This document shows, one piece after another, positions 39,206 through 48,924 of a DNA stretch of 64,000 bases. Numbering within the stretch: the stretch's first letter is position 1; every line of letters starts with the position of its first letter. The DNA is taken from assembly GCA_934436245.1 (NCBI GenBank), contig CAKSAM010000009.1:18394-82393 (forward strand), written 5' to 3'. The notes beneath the pieces are model-generated. The model had not been told where the DNA came from. It made no database searches and saw only the letters and a list, made by a program, of their open reading frames with translations. The DNA is from an uncultured Acetatifactor sp. Lineage in GTDB: Bacteria > Bacillota > Clostridia > Lachnospirales > Lachnospiraceae. The position numbers and the translations under genes were made by a program.

Positions 39206-39501
39206 TTATTTCTTGCGCTTCTTTGCTCTTGCTGCTTTCAGGACATCCGCAAGATTATCACCATTAAGCACCCCTGGATAATCTTCTTGAAATTCCACTA
39301 AGATATCCTTATTTTCCTGCTCAATCTCTCTGCACTGCCTATAGAAATCATGCAAGTCCTCTTTGTTATAAACAGCTTCGATAAAGACTCTGTAGTGTGA
39401 AAACTGATACTCTCCACTCCCGGCATAAGCAGATCAACTACCTGCTTTGAAAACAGTTCCAGATTTCTATTTTTTGATCTTTTGTAAGTAGTATTTTTCA
39501 A
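39206..39501 (-). pseudogene. Frameshifted small gene of unknown function
   Basis: Two frames on the minus strand join into one plausible protein of about 97 residues. The first, from a TTG at 39501, reads KNTTYKRSKNRNLELFSKQV and on to MPGVESI; the second continues as FSHYRVFIEAVYNKEDLHDF and ends ADVLKAARAKKRKK with a stop at 39206. The break lies near 39408, where the reading frame must shift by one base. The protein is helical with a basic tail. It lies downstream of the BECR-like gene on the same strand and may be its partner. A sequencing error cannot be excluded. Confidence 0.55.
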
Positions 39502-39572
39502 ATTTTCATTGACTTTTCTGTTATCACATAATATTATAAATATAAGAAATGGGTTTTTTGTCGTGTACAGCT

Positions 39573-40097
39573 TTATGGCTCAAGCGGGTAGCTCGTTTCT
39601 TTTTTTATGTCTATAATATCGTACAAATACTTTTTACCATCCTCATCATGGCGAATCAGCAAAGATGCATGAAACACATTATAGCATTTTACTTTTCCCT
39701 CATTATCATACACCGGAATTCCAAAATAAGAATCGTATCGATACCAGCCATATTTTGCATTACGCCTATGCTTGTCTTCATTATTTTCTCTGTAATTTCC
39801 ACCACTTGCAATCTCTATCATTTGAGGAATTACCTGTGCTGCGTTTGCCTTGGCTTTTACATTTGCCCCTTTCAGTGAATATGTATAGATTGAACCTGTA
39901 AATTCGTTAGGAAAATCCGAACCAATATATACCTTCTCGTCTACCGATAAGATGGTGTAATATTCTCCTACATATTTCTTTAAATATTCCTTTACTTCCT
40001 TCCATCCAATATATTTCTTTTTCTTGAAGATAGTATCGTTAATAATTACAATTTTTCTTCCAGAATCCCTTTCGATTATTTCGTATTTCCGACCCAT
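39573..40097 (-). CDS. BECR-fold (LPD3-like) nuclease-type protein
   Basis: 174 residues. AAAGGG precedes the ATG by 5 bases. The order of conserved segments (GRKIVIINDTIFK, WKEVKEYLKKYVG, KANAAQVIPQMIEIA, KHRRNAKYGWYRYDSYFGIP, and HDEDGKKYLYDIIDIKKE) resembles the phage- and conjugative-element-associated BECR nucleases of the large-polyvalent-protein group. Such domains are toxins or nucleases; catalysis here is unproven. A truncated second copy lies 277 bp away. The location next to a frameshifted gene and at the border of the glycan island suggests mobile-element debris. My family call is tentative. Confidence 0.5.
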   Translation of the reverse strand: MGRKYEIIERDSGRKIVIINDTIFKKKKYIGWKEVKEYLKKYVGEYYTILSVDEKVYIGSDFPNEFTGSIYTYSLKGANVKAKANAAQVIPQMIEIASGGNYRENNEDKHRRNAKYGWYRYDSYFGIPVYDNEGKVKCYNVFHASLLIRHDEDGKKYLYDIIDIKKETSYPLEP

Positions 40098-40373
40098 AAA
40101 ATCCCTTTCCGATATAATATTTTGCTCTGTTGAAAACTATGGTGATCTACCAAAATATATAAGAATTGAAATCTCGCAGAACGAAAATCTGCTTATGGAT
40201 AAAGAATAGCAAAACGATATCTAATTGTCAACGCAGCAAAATAGCAAAATCTGCACTATATGAATTTAGGCAGTATGCTGTAAATATCCTTCTTATTTCA
40301 TATTTTCATTGACTTTTCCATCTTACTAAATTATTATGATTGTAAGAAATGGGTTTTGTTACTGAGTAAGGTC

Positions 40374-40550
40374 TTAGGATTGGAAAAGGGTGCTCGTTTC
40401 TTTTTTTATTTTAATGATATCATGCAAATAAAGTTTCCCATCTTCTGCGTGTCTCACCAGCATGATCGCTTGAAAAACATTATATCTTTCAATATTTTCA
40501 TTTTCCTCATACACCGGTAATGCAAATCTTGTCACATTATGTCCAAGCCA
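40374..40550 (-). pseudogene. Truncated duplicate of the BECR-like gene
   Basis: The minus strand encodes about 58 residues, including RFALPVYEENENIERYNVF and LVRHAEDGKLYLHDIIKIKK, that align with the C-terminal third of the protein at 39573-40097. The 3' flanks also match: both copies are followed by a CTCGTTTCTTTTTTTAT stretch and, further on, by AAGAAATGGGTTTT and TTTCATTGACTTTTC. The 5' part is lost exactly where the hairpin ending the glycan operon begins. This is a tandem duplication with loss of one copy. Region 40098-40373 otherwise shows no gene. Confidence 0.75.
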
Positions 40551-40590
40551 ATCGCAAAAGAGTCAGTTCACACACTAACTCTTTTGCGAT
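40551..40590 (-). terminator. Stem-loop at the end of the glycan operon
   Basis: ATCGCAAAAGAGT and ACTCTTTTGCGAT form a perfect 13-bp stem around 14 bases, overlapping the rfbG stop codon. No long T run follows on the minus strand, so it may be a weak terminator or a 3'-end protecting structure. It also marks the breakpoint of the truncated pseudogene. Confidence 0.6.
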
Positions 40591-41654
40591 CAATGTAAAT
40601 ATTCTTTTATCTGGCGTTCCATTACTTCCCGTATATCTTCCTGTCTGCTGTAAGCAGCAATCCAGTCCACTGTCGCCCGGATCATCTGCTCCGTATTCCA
40701 TTGCGGTCTCCAGTTGAATGTTTTCCGCATTTTGGAACAATCCAGTTTCAGGAAATTAGCCTCGTGAGGACCTCCCTGTGCAGCCACCCTGTAGACGAGT
40801 TCGACTCCCGTGCCCTGTTTCCACTGTCTGCAAAACTCCGCTACCAGCTTCTCCGTTGTAAGACAGGATTCTTCGTCGGGGCCGATATTATAACTTCCGG
40901 CATACCGAATATCCCCATATTGCTTTTGGGCGATCATCAGATAAGCCATCACCGGCTCCAATGCATGCTGATACGGTCTGGTAGACTGCGGATTCCGCAG
41001 TACGATTTCCTGCCTCGCAAGCACAGCCCGCATACAATCCGGAATGATACGATCCGCAGCGAAGTCTCCTCCACCGATCACGTTCCCTGCGCGTACCGTG
41101 GAGATTGCCACATGCCCATCTTTGAAAAAAGAGTTGCGATAACTCTCCGTCACCAGTTCGGAACAGGATTTACTGTTAGAATAGGGATCAAAACCATTCA
41201 ATTCCTCATTCTCCCGATATCCCCACTCCCATTCACGATTCTTATACACTTTATCCGTCGTTACATTCACAAAGGATCGTACAGAAGCTGTCCTGCGGAC
41301 ACACTCCAGAATATTCACCGTCCCCATGACATTCACATCATAGGTATATACCGGATTTGCATAGCTCTCCCGTACGATTGGCTGTGCCGCCATATGAATC
41401 ACGATCTCCGGCTGCACCTCCTCAAACACCCGAAGAAGATGCTCCAGGTCCCGCACGTCTCCCTCGATCGATTGCATTCGCTCCGCCATTCCGATAAGGG
41501 AATACAGGCTGGGATCTGTCGGCGGCTGTAATGCATACCCGGTTACCTCTGCTCCAAACTCCAACAATACCTGGCACATCCAGGTACCCTTAAACCCGGT
41601 ATGACCCGTGATAAGAACTTTCCTGTTTTTATAAAAATCTCTGTCTATTCTCAT
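40590..41654 (-). CDS. rfbG: CDP-glucose 4,6-dehydratase
   Basis: 354 residues, extended SDR fold. It turns CDP-glucose into CDP-4-keto-6-deoxyglucose with bound NAD. The NAD loop is TGHTGFKGTW, and the catalytic pair is in YSNSKSCSE (Tyr-x3-Lys); the Thr of VTTDKVY is present. GGAAGAG precedes the ATG. It is the last gene of the island, and the RfbH and RfbF genes lie directly upstream, so three consecutive steps of the CDP-dideoxyhexose pathway are together. Confidence 0.94.
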   Translation of the reverse strand: MRIDRDFYKNRKVLITGHTGFKGTWMCQVLLEFGAEVTGYALQPPTDPSLYSLIGMAERMQSIEGDVRDLEHLLRVFEEVQPEIVIHMAAQPIVRESYANPVYTYDVNVMGTVNILECVRRTASVRSFVNVTTDKVYKNREWEWGYRENEELNGFDPYSNSKSCSELVTESYRNSFFKDGHVAISTVRAGNVIGGGDFAADRIIPDCMRAVLARQEIVLRNPQSTRPYQHALEPVMAYLMIAQKQYGDIRYAGSYNIGPDEESCLTTEKLVAEFCRQWKQGTGVELVYRVAAQGGPHEANFLKLDCSKMRKTFNWRPQWNTEQMIRATVDWIAAYSRQEDIREVMERQIKEYLH

Positions 41655-41676
41655 ACTTCTCTTCCACTTGCGTTAA

Positions 41677-43035
41677 TCACCATGGCATGGAAACTATCTC
41701 CGTTATTTTTTTCACCATATAATTTAACATCTCTGTTGTCATACCCGGATATACACCAATCCAAAACGTATTCTCCATAATATGATCCGTATTCTTAAGT
41801 TCACCGACTATGCGATATCCAACACCGGTTTTACGCATTTCATCAAAACAGGGCTGTTTGGTCAGGTTTCCGGCAAACAGCATACGGGTCTGGATGCCAT
41901 TCTCTTCCAGATACCGTACTACCTTATTTTTATCCACACCTTCTCTACAGGTGATCATGAATCCAAACCAACTGGGGTCCGAATTTTCACAGACCTCCGG
42001 CAATATAAAATACTCTCTCACACACTGTAATCGTTCTGATAAATATGCAAAATTTCTACGTCTTGCCTCTACAAATCCCGGCAGCTTCTGTAGTTGTGCA
42101 CATCCTATAGCAGCCTGCATATCCGTCACTTTGAGATTATAACCAAAATGGGAGTAGACATATTTATGATCGTAGCCCATGGGCAGTTCTCCATACTGCC
42201 CATCAAACCGGTGTCCACACATATTATCCCGTCCGGAGGAGCATACACAGTCCCGTCCCCAGTCACGAAGAGAACGAATAATCTTATGCAATAAAGCATT
42301 ATTGGTATAAACAGCACCGCCTTCTCCCATCGTCATATGATGCGGAGGATAAAAGCTGGAAGTTCCAATGTCACCGATAGTTCCGGTAAATCTCCATTCA
42401 CCATTCATACAATACCGGCTGCCTAACGCATCACAATTATCCTCTACCAGCCACAGATCATGTCGGTCGCAAAATTCCTTTACCGTCTTCAAGTTAAATG
42501 GATTGCCTAAGGTATGTGCAATCATAACTGCTTTAGTCTTCGCAGAGACTGCTTCCTCCAGCCTGTCTGTGTCTATGTTGTACTGTGGAATCGTCACATC
42601 CACGAATACCGGTACTGCACCATACTGTAACATCGGAGTCACCGTCGTCGGAAATCCGGCAGCCACCGTAATCACTTCATCCCCCGGCAATACTCTGCGT
42701 TCTCCCAAAAGAGGAGAAGTCAGTGCCATGAATGCAAGAAGATTCGCTGAGGATCCGGAATTGACTGCTGAACAATATTTCACCTGCAGATATTTTGCCA
42801 GTCCACGTTCAAACTGTTCCGTGTATCTGCCGGAGGTCAGCCAAAATTCCAGAGAAGAGTCCACCAGATTCACCATTTCCTCTGCATCATAAACTCGTCC
42901 TGCATAAGAGATTCGATCTCCTGCTTCATACGTTTTTTTCTTATGAAATTTATCACAATACTCCCGTACCTGCGACAGAATCTGTTCCCTTGCCTGCTCT
43001 TCTGTTTTGCCCTCAAAAATTCCTATCCCGTTCAT
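41677..43035 (-). CDS. rfbH: CDP-4-keto-6-deoxyglucose 3-dehydratase
   Basis: 452 residues, DegT/StrS aminotransferase fold adapted to dehydration (E1, AscC/DdhC). The usual PLP lysine is replaced by His in SFYPPHHMTMGEGGA, the hallmark of this PMP-dependent enzyme. Cysteines for the 2Fe-2S cluster are seen in DWGRDCVCSSGRDNMCGH. It removes the 3-hydroxyl of CDP-4-keto-6-deoxyglucose with electrons from an E3 reductase; no E3 gene is in the window, so another ferredoxin-type reductase must serve. It lies between rfbF (6 bp) and rfbG (22 bp). Confidence 0.93.
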   Translation of the reverse strand: MNGIGIFEGKTEEQAREQILSQVREYCDKFHKKKTYEAGDRISYAGRVYDAEEMVNLVDSSLEFWLTSGRYTEQFERGLAKYLQVKYCSAVNSGSSANLLAFMALTSPLLGERRVLPGDEVITVAAGFPTTVTPMLQYGAVPVFVDVTIPQYNIDTDRLEEAVSAKTKAVMIAHTLGNPFNLKTVKEFCDRHDLWLVEDNCDALGSRYCMNGEWRFTGTIGDIGTSSFYPPHHMTMGEGGAVYTNNALLHKIIRSLRDWGRDCVCSSGRDNMCGHRFDGQYGELPMGYDHKYVYSHFGYNLKVTDMQAAIGCAQLQKLPGFVEARRRNFAYLSERLQCVREYFILPEVCENSDPSWFGFMITCREGVDKNKVVRYLEENGIQTRMLFAGNLTKQPCFDEMRKTGVGYRIVGELKNTDHIMENTFWIGVYPGMTTEMLNYMVKKITEIVSMPW

Positions 43036-43041
43036 TCTGCT

Positions 43042-43818
43042 CTATTCCCATACTTTCCATGGAGCCTTTCCGCTGCTCCACAAATCTTCCAATATCCGCT
43101 TCTCGCACTGATTGTCCATGCACTGCCAGAAACCGGTATGCTGATAAGACATCAATTCTCCTTTATCAGCCAGCTTTTCCAACACATCCCTCTCGAAAGC
43201 AGTATCGTCCCCTTCAATATAATCCAGTACTTCCGGCTCCAGAACCATATATCCGGCATTGATTGGAGAATCATCATGTGCATTTTTTTCACGGAAGGCT
43301 CTCACGGAACTATCCATTCCTATATCCAGCACACCTTTCTCCTGTACCATTTTCACCGAAGTAAGCGTCGCCATTTTCCCATGCTGCTTATGGAATTTCA
43401 CAATTTCCGCAATATTTACATCACAGACACCATCACCATAAGTCATCATAAAGGGCTCATTACCTATGTATTTCTGCACACGCTTCAGACGGCCGCCCGT
43501 CAATGTATTCAATCCGGTATCCACCACCGTAACTTTCCAGGGTTCCGTATGTCTGTCGTGAATAATAATGTCATTCCCCTTGGTCAGATCAAAGGTGATA
43601 TCCGATGTATGCAGAAAATAATCCGCGAACCACTCTTTGATAATGTGTTGCTTATATCCGGCACATATAATAAATTCATTAAAGCCATAATAGGAATATT
43701 CTTTCATGATATGCCACAGAATGGGCATTCCACCGATCTCGATCATCGGCTTGGGACGATACCCCGTCTCCTCAGAAATACGGGTTCCCATACCACCCGC
43801 TAACAATACCACCTTCAT
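43042..43818 (-). CDS. rfbF: Glucose-1-phosphate cytidylyltransferase
   Basis: 258 residues. It makes CDP-glucose from CTP and glucose 1-phosphate, the entry to CDP-dideoxyhexoses. The nucleotidyltransferase signature is LLAGGMGTRISEETGYRPKP at residues about 5-24, and MTYGDGVCDV holds the metal Asp. AAGGAGG lies 5-6 bases before the ATG. It is upstream of rfbH and rfbG. Confidence 0.95.
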   Translation of the reverse strand: MKVVLLAGGMGTRISEETGYRPKPMIEIGGMPILWHIMKEYSYYGFNEFIICAGYKQHIIKEWFADYFLHTSDITFDLTKGNDIIIHDRHTEPWKVTVVDTGLNTLTGGRLKRVQKYIGNEPFMMTYGDGVCDVNIAEIVKFHKQHGKMATLTSVKMVQEKGVLDIGMDSSVRAFREKNAHDDSPINAGYMVLEPEVLDYIEGDDTAFERDVLEKLADKGELMSYQHTGFWQCMDNQCEKRILEDLWSSGKAPWKVWE

Positions 43819-43864
43819 ATGTGCCTCCTTGCAACTCTTTCGTTCTCCCAGAACGTTATTTTTT

Positions 43865-45241
43865 CTAAATATCTGACTGTAATGCCCCTACTAATTCTAT
43901 GCCCTCCGATATTATTCTATCTGAATGTCTATTAGCCCAGTCAAGTAACGCCGTTTCAAAATTCTCAGAAATACCATTATCTGTCTCAGTTCCGTATATT
44001 CTCTTCAGATCCCTCTCGAATTCTATGCAGATTTTCTGCAACTTTTCTTTTCCTATATCTAATCTTCTTGTAAAGATTATAGGACACAAGAAACAATATG
44101 CAAAGATATTTTCATCCTCTATATATACCGCTCCCTTATGTTCATGAAGAGAGAATGGATTGGTAAATAATTTTGTCATTATCATTCCCAAGACAACTCT
44201 ATCCTGTAAGGTTCTTACCCTGTTCAATAATTCCTTCATATCAGACAGCATCAGAAGTTCATATGCACTCATTATCTGTACTGCATTTAGTCCTTGTCTA
44301 TATGCCATCCTGATATCATCATAACGATTGTCCCCAACATGAATAATCTGGTCTGTTTTCGCCAGTTTCTTCAGTTTCTCAAATAATTCACCGTTCTTTT
44401 TACTCTTTTGTTCCTCGCAGGATATGAGTATCTGCTGATAATCGTTCACTCCAATGCCATGAAGTATTTCAATAATTTGCTTCGACGGCCAATACATGTC
44501 TGAGACAAGATACACCTTTTTCCCACTTGCTATTGCCCATTGCAACAGCCGGATCATTTCTCTTCGAGGCTGTAATACTCGTTTTTCCATTTTCAACTCA
44601 GCTCTACAATATTCTTCCAGTGCATCTTCTTTCCAGCCGGTAATCTGTCCTATTTTATCATAAATATCACTGATATTACAGATACCGGTACATTCTCTTT
44701 CCGCCTTTCTCCGGTATACTGCAAACTGCCTGGGAACTGCTCCATCCATTTCCATAAGCTGGTACATATCCTCTAAAGTCAATGTAGTCCTCTGTACTAG
44801 TGTATCAAAAATATCAAAAGACACGACTGGATATGGCTCAAGTATTTCCCGTATTCTTTCTTCGTTCACATTCCAATATTCCATATCATGCTCTGCTGCC
44901 ATCTTATGTGGAAGCCTGTTCCCGTGAAAATCATATATTTTTATACCATTTTCTTCACAAAATAAATGAATGCGATCATAAATGATAGGAATAATATGAT
45001 CCCTTGCCACAATTATAATGATGCAGTTTCTGTCCGCTGCCGCCTGCAAAGGAAACACTTCTGCCCCATATAAATGCTCACCCTCTAATTGGGGATCCAA
45101 TATGCCTTGAAAATCAAAATCCTTGACGTTTTTCAAAAGAAATTCTGTTTTTTCTCCAGCCCCGTAAAGCATTATCTTTTCCGGGCGAAGTGATTTACAT
45201 TCTTTTTCAAACTGATTGCAAAAAGCCTGTTCTTCTGTCAT
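43865..45241 (-). CDS. Rossmann-like module fused to HAD hydrolase
   Basis: 458 residues. Residues about 20-110 form a Rossmann-like module beginning KIMLYGAGEKTEFLL, with an acidic strand end in GILDPQLEG. Then comes a HAD domain with motif I SFDIFDTLV (D143 and D146), a Lys/Ser region in YLVSDMYWPS and motif IV HVGDNRYDD near residue 315. The last 130 residues are unassigned. HAD domains of this type occur in capsule and glycan clusters next to glycosyltransferases. It could remove phosphate from a sugar intermediate. The substrate is unknown. It shares its N-terminal module with five neighbours. Confidence 0.7.
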   Translation of the reverse strand: MTEEQAFCNQFEKECKSLRPEKIMLYGAGEKTEFLLKNVKDFDFQGILDPQLEGEHLYGAEVFPLQAAADRNCIIIIVARDHIIPIIYDRIHLFCEENGIKIYDFHGNRLPHKMAAEHDMEYWNVNEERIREILEPYPVVSFDIFDTLVQRTTLTLEDMYQLMEMDGAVPRQFAVYRRKAERECTGICNISDIYDKIGQITGWKEDALEEYCRAELKMEKRVLQPRREMIRLLQWAIASGKKVYLVSDMYWPSKQIIEILHGIGVNDYQQILISCEEQKSKKNGELFEKLKKLAKTDQIIHVGDNRYDDIRMAYRQGLNAVQIMSAYELLMLSDMKELLNRVRTLQDRVVLGMIMTKLFTNPFSLHEHKGAVYIEDENIFAYCFLCPIIFTRRLDIGKEKLQKICIEFERDLKRIYGTETDNGISENFETALLDWANRHSDRIISEGIELVGALQSDI

Positions 45242-45268
45242 ATCCTGCTTTTATTAAGTCTCCCAGCC

Positions 45269-46540
45269 TCAAATCAAAATATCATCTGCAAAATTAAGTG
45301 TTTCTTTTTGGAAAGAATCCTGCAAAACAAATGCCTCTTTCACCTCTTCCGCAAAGATGATCTGTGGTTTCCTAAGTAGTTCCATGCATGCGTCAAGACA
45401 CTGTACGGACACTAATGGTGCCTTTTCTTCTCCCCAATGGCTTCTATATTCTCTATAATAATCCATAACCGCAGTAAAGATAACTTTTTTGGTGTTTTCA
45501 TTCCCATAGTACTCTTCTAATATAGGTATCCCTTCATGGTTAAATCCCTTTAACGAACCATGTGGTGCTTCAAAGAGTGCCTCCATCAACGGATAAAACA
45601 CTTGCGCAAATGACCTCATTTCATAAAAATTCATCTCGTGCTGACAATAGGAAGTAACGTCTATCGTTCCTAAATCCAGCGGCAATTTCATATAATACAG
45701 CCCTAACAGTTCCCTCTGCATTATTTGCTGTAAATGATACTGCACCGTTCCCCTTGCGCCAAAATCATAAAGACAGATTTTTTCATAGTTATCCAGTGAA
45801 AAAGCCTTCAGATATTGGCAATAGTTTGTCCCCACCTCTGGATCCCTTGTTGCAGCTATCACCGCCTGTCTTGAAGCGTAAAAATAGTGTGCCTCTGGAA
45901 GTTCTCCTATTTTATTATGCGATAACTCTTCCAAATATAGTTGATAAAAAATATATCCGTCCCTTGCCTGGAATAGTAACAATTCGCACCCATGCTTTAT
46001 TGCTTCCTGTATTACCCAGAAAAATAAATTTACCATAAAGGGGGCCATAAAGGTATTTATCAAAGCATACATATCCGTTATCACAAGTTTCTTATCTTCC
46101 TGCCTGAGAAATTCCTTACACTTGTGCAAAAGGCGATTATATATGTATCGATCCTGCTCGGACACTGCCAGGCTGTTTATTTTTTCGAAACATTCATCCA
46201 GATTCTGTCTGCCAAAAACCTGATCTAAATCGTCCCCCTCTATCGTATAAACTGGAATATTTGTTATGTTTTGGCGGATTTTGGTATACAATTTTTTTAA
46301 AAGCATGGGTCTTGCAATAATCACAATGAAATCTGCTTTTGCCGCATCAGCAACGTTGAGTACACTATGCTGACTTCCCACATATGAGAAGTCAGCCACA
46401 CCGATGATATTGTACTCTTTCAAATCATTCAGCAATTCCCAGGTATGTCTGCCCGTTCCATACAAACATATCTTCTCGCTTTTTCTGCTCTGAAAACTTC
46501 TCTGAAATGCGTGGATAATATATCCTTTTTCATCTGCCAT
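45269..46540 (-). CDS. Rossmann-like module with unassigned C-terminal domain
   Basis: 423 residues. The N-terminal module begins KICLYGTGRHTWELL (about residues 22-36) with strand end GVADFSYVG. The rest, including LLLFQARDGYIFYQLYLEEL and YDFGARGTVQYHL, resembles the HAD-related glycan-cluster proteins that have lost most catalytic Asp residues, but I cannot place it firmly. It overlaps the radical SAM gene upstream by 11 bp, which implies coupled translation. Function unknown. Confidence 0.6.
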   Translation of the reverse strand: MADEKGYIIHAFQRSFQSRKSEKICLYGTGRHTWELLNDLKEYNIIGVADFSYVGSQHSVLNVADAAKADFIVIIARPMLLKKLYTKIRQNITNIPVYTIEGDDLDQVFGRQNLDECFEKINSLAVSEQDRYIYNRLLHKCKEFLRQEDKKLVITDMYALINTFMAPFMVNLFFWVIQEAIKHGCELLLFQARDGYIFYQLYLEELSHNKIGELPEAHYFYASRQAVIAATRDPEVGTNYCQYLKAFSLDNYEKICLYDFGARGTVQYHLQQIMQRELLGLYYMKLPLDLGTIDVTSYCQHEMNFYEMRSFAQVFYPLMEALFEAPHGSLKGFNHEGIPILEEYYGNENTKKVIFTAVMDYYREYRSHWGEEKAPLVSVQCLDACMELLRKPQIIFAEEVKEAFVLQDSFQKETLNFADDILI

Positions 46541-47681
46541 TTCTCTTCCTCTGAACAGCCACCCCTATCTTAGTCTCACTACAACAGCCCTTACATCTCA
46601 TACAGATAGATGGATATCCTCTTTTACTGTACCCTAAATTAAATTCCAGCAACTCTATTCTCTTATTGGCATCATAAGGTTCCAACAGGAATGTATCCCC
46701 TTCCTGTTCTTCCCATTCTCCTAATTCGATTGCACTTGCCTCCAGATGACAAAAATAAAATTTCCTGTCCCTTAATCCCCTGAAAGGTGCTCCACACCGA
46801 TGGAAAAATGCTATTTTCTGCTCTTCTGATTCTCCGGAATGATCAGCCGTATCAAAACCAAAATCTAACCAAAAGTCCATTTTTTTACGAACATAACGGA
46901 TCTGATTTTGTGATAATGTTTCCTGAAATTTTTCCAGTCTCGGTTCTAGCTGTGGCAAACCATAAGTATAGTCACTGACATCATAGATGACATCCATTTT
47001 CTGAGAAATGTCCAATAATTCTTCCGAAAGATTGCACATTCCATTGGTAAACATATAAATATCAACTATTTTATCTCTGTAGTTGTCCTGAATATATCGC
47101 AATACCTCCACCAGTTCCGGATACAGTAAGGGTTCTCCGCCCAAAAGATTCATATCCTCCACAGTGTCAACCCATTCGAAGAATGCATCCAGGTCACGCT
47201 TGATCTCATCTAATTTACGATCCTGCGGATTACAATAGTAGGACATAAGCATATTGCACCCTTCACAGTTAAGGGTACACCGATTCGTAACAGAAATGTC
47301 TACACGATTGATATACACTTTTCCCTCTACATACCAATCATATATGGTTGCAAATCTCTTGTAATCTATGTAATCTATATTTTCCCGAAGTCCTAATTCC
47401 TTCAGATATTTTGAAACTTCCTGAAATGCTTCTGTGCAGATAATAATTTTTCCATCAGACTCATTAAGTTCTTCTGGAGATATGATGGGTACTCCCAATA
47501 ATTGCTGCCCCTGTTTATTGCTATCAATATCCACTACGGCTTTAATAGAAATCTTGTTATGATATCTACGAATGAAAGTAGTTCCTTTGCCGGCTGCTCC
47601 CCATAAGTAAAAATGGTTTTCGAAAGCAATCCATAGTTCTTTTTCTTGCCGGAGCTCATTACCTATATCTCTGTATACCAT
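46530..47681 (-). CDS. Rossmann-like module fused to radical SAM enzyme
   Basis: 383 residues. Residues about 22-115 are the shared module (FYLWGAAGKGTTFIRR, AVVDIDSNKQG, LLGVPIISPEEL). The radical SAM domain follows with the iron-sulfur cysteines C135, C139 and C142 in NRCTLNCEGC, the LLGGEPLL motif, and a Cys-rich C-terminus (CMRCKGCC) that may hold an auxiliary cluster, as in SPASM-type proteins. A sugar-modifying radical reaction is likely but the substrate is unknown. GGA precedes the ATG at short range. Confidence 0.8.
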   Translation of the reverse strand: MVYRDIGNELRQEKELWIAFENHFYLWGAAGKGTTFIRRYHNKISIKAVVDIDSNKQGQQLLGVPIISPEELNESDGKIIICTEAFQEVSKYLKELGLRENIDYIDYKRFATIYDWYVEGKVYINRVDISVTNRCTLNCEGCNMLMSYYCNPQDRKLDEIKRDLDAFFEWVDTVEDMNLLGGEPLLYPELVEVLRYIQDNYRDKIVDIYMFTNGMCNLSEELLDISQKMDVIYDVSDYTYGLPQLEPRLEKFQETLSQNQIRYVRKKMDFWLDFGFDTADHSGESEEQKIAFFHRCGAPFRGLRDRKFYFCHLEASAIELGEWEEQEGDTFLLEPYDANKRIELLEFNLGYSKRGYPSICMRCKGCCSETKIGVAVQRKRNGR

Positions 47682-47694
47682 ATTTTTTTCCTTT

Positions 47695-48843
47695 TTACTT
47701 AGTCTTTTTTGTTATTGCATATAAAACCGTTTCTGTTGCCCCCCAATTATGATGTCTTAAATAAAATTTATATTGCGGCTGTGTTTTTTTTAAAAATTTC
47801 CATATTTCAATAATATCATTAATTCTATGGTATACACATATTGCCAATCGGGGAGCATCTTCACTCAATATCCTTTTACATCCTTTCAATGCGTCAAGTT
47901 CAAGTCCTTCTATATCCATTTTAATCATTGAAACATGCTGTTTAATCTCCTCATCAATAGTTGTTACATCAATTTTGTAGTCATACCTTCCACTATATAC
48001 AATCTTGCTCCCTCCATGTACTGAATCTGTTTTAAATTTCATTTCTCCGCTTGCAGCTCCGACACCTTTTTTTATCAAAGTAATCGGTTTATTTGTTTCA
48101 TTTATTATCTTTTCTAGTGAAGAAATGCAAAGCAAATCAGGTTCAAAACAATATATTCTTTTAAATTTTCCTTCTGTCTTTCGTAGCATATCTTTTAATG
48201 TACTTCCATCATTCGAACCAGCCTCTACAATCACTTCTTTATCATTTAATACTACTATATCATGTGGAAAATATTGATCATCTACCATCACCTCAGCAAA
48301 ATAGTCTTGATTTGCCGATATACGCCCTTTAATAAAAGCAATTAATGTTGCTTTCGACTTTTCATCATTCAAATCATTGTAAAGTAATGAAAAATCATCA
48401 ATATTACTTAGCAAATACCTTCTATATTGTTGAATGTCATTCAAAAATGTGTAGTATATCTCTGCTTCGAATGAATATATTTTTACTTTGCCTATTAATT
48501 GTTGGATTTCCTGTATTACCTCTTTTTTATATTTGGGTGTTGTTATAACAATTTTCACTTTTTCTAAATTTAGTACAGTTAAAATATCCTCTGCTGAAAT
48601 CACTGGACATCCATATAAAGTTTTTCCATGTTGAATCTTATCAACTATAAAAGATGCATGTATTCCTTTAATTTCAAAATATTTCTCATACCAATAAAGA
48701 GCTTTTCCAGCTCCCCAAAGCACTATAATATCGTCTTTTCCCACCGTTAAAACGAATTCCTCTGCAAGATTTTTTTCAGATGAAATAAACTTATTTAATT
48801 CTATAAGATCAAAATCCTTTTCTGCCAGATTATTTTTATCCAC
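47695..48843 (-). CDS. Rossmann-like module fused to FkbM-type methyltransferase
   Basis: 382 residues starting at a GTG, with GGGAGG 8 bases upstream. The N-terminal module has VLWGAGKALYWYEKY, FIVDKIQHGKTLYG and PVISAEDIL (about residues 42-105). The FkbM methyltransferase at about 200-370 has VIVEAGSNDGST for SAM binding, CFEPD, and IKMDIEGLELDALKG. FkbM enzymes O-methylate sugars or polyketides. This gene is clearly AT-rich compared with rfbFGH. Confidence 0.82.
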   Translation of the reverse strand: MDKNNLAEKDFDLIELNKFISSEKNLAEEFVLTVGKDDIIVLWGAGKALYWYEKYFEIKGIHASFIVDKIQHGKTLYGCPVISAEDILTVLNLEKVKIVITTPKYKKEVIQEIQQLIGKVKIYSFEAEIYYTFLNDIQQYRRYLLSNIDDFSLLYNDLNDEKSKATLIAFIKGRISANQDYFAEVMVDDQYFPHDIVVLNDKEVIVEAGSNDGSTLKDMLRKTEGKFKRIYCFEPDLLCISSLEKIINETNKPITLIKKGVGAASGEMKFKTDSVHGGSKIVYSGRYDYKIDVTTIDEEIKQHVSMIKMDIEGLELDALKGCKRILSEDAPRLAICVYHRINDIIEIWKFLKKTQPQYKFYLRHHNWGATETVLYAITKKTK

Positions 48844-48924
48844 TTCATGTTCCTCCCATATTAATGTTCAGTACTTTTTCAGTTGTGTAATATACTATAT
48901 ACTTCCATAATTTTTTCTACACCG

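Noticed and set aside
40024..40209. Plus-strand frame ending in ISQNENLLMDKE that looked like a gene remnant
   Set aside because: It begins inside the antisense of the BECR-like gene, and only about 27 residues lie outside it; there is too little to support a gene.
39206..40590. Prophage or integrative element
   Set aside because: There is no integrase, attachment repeat, structural gene or tRNA end. Only small decayed genes remain.
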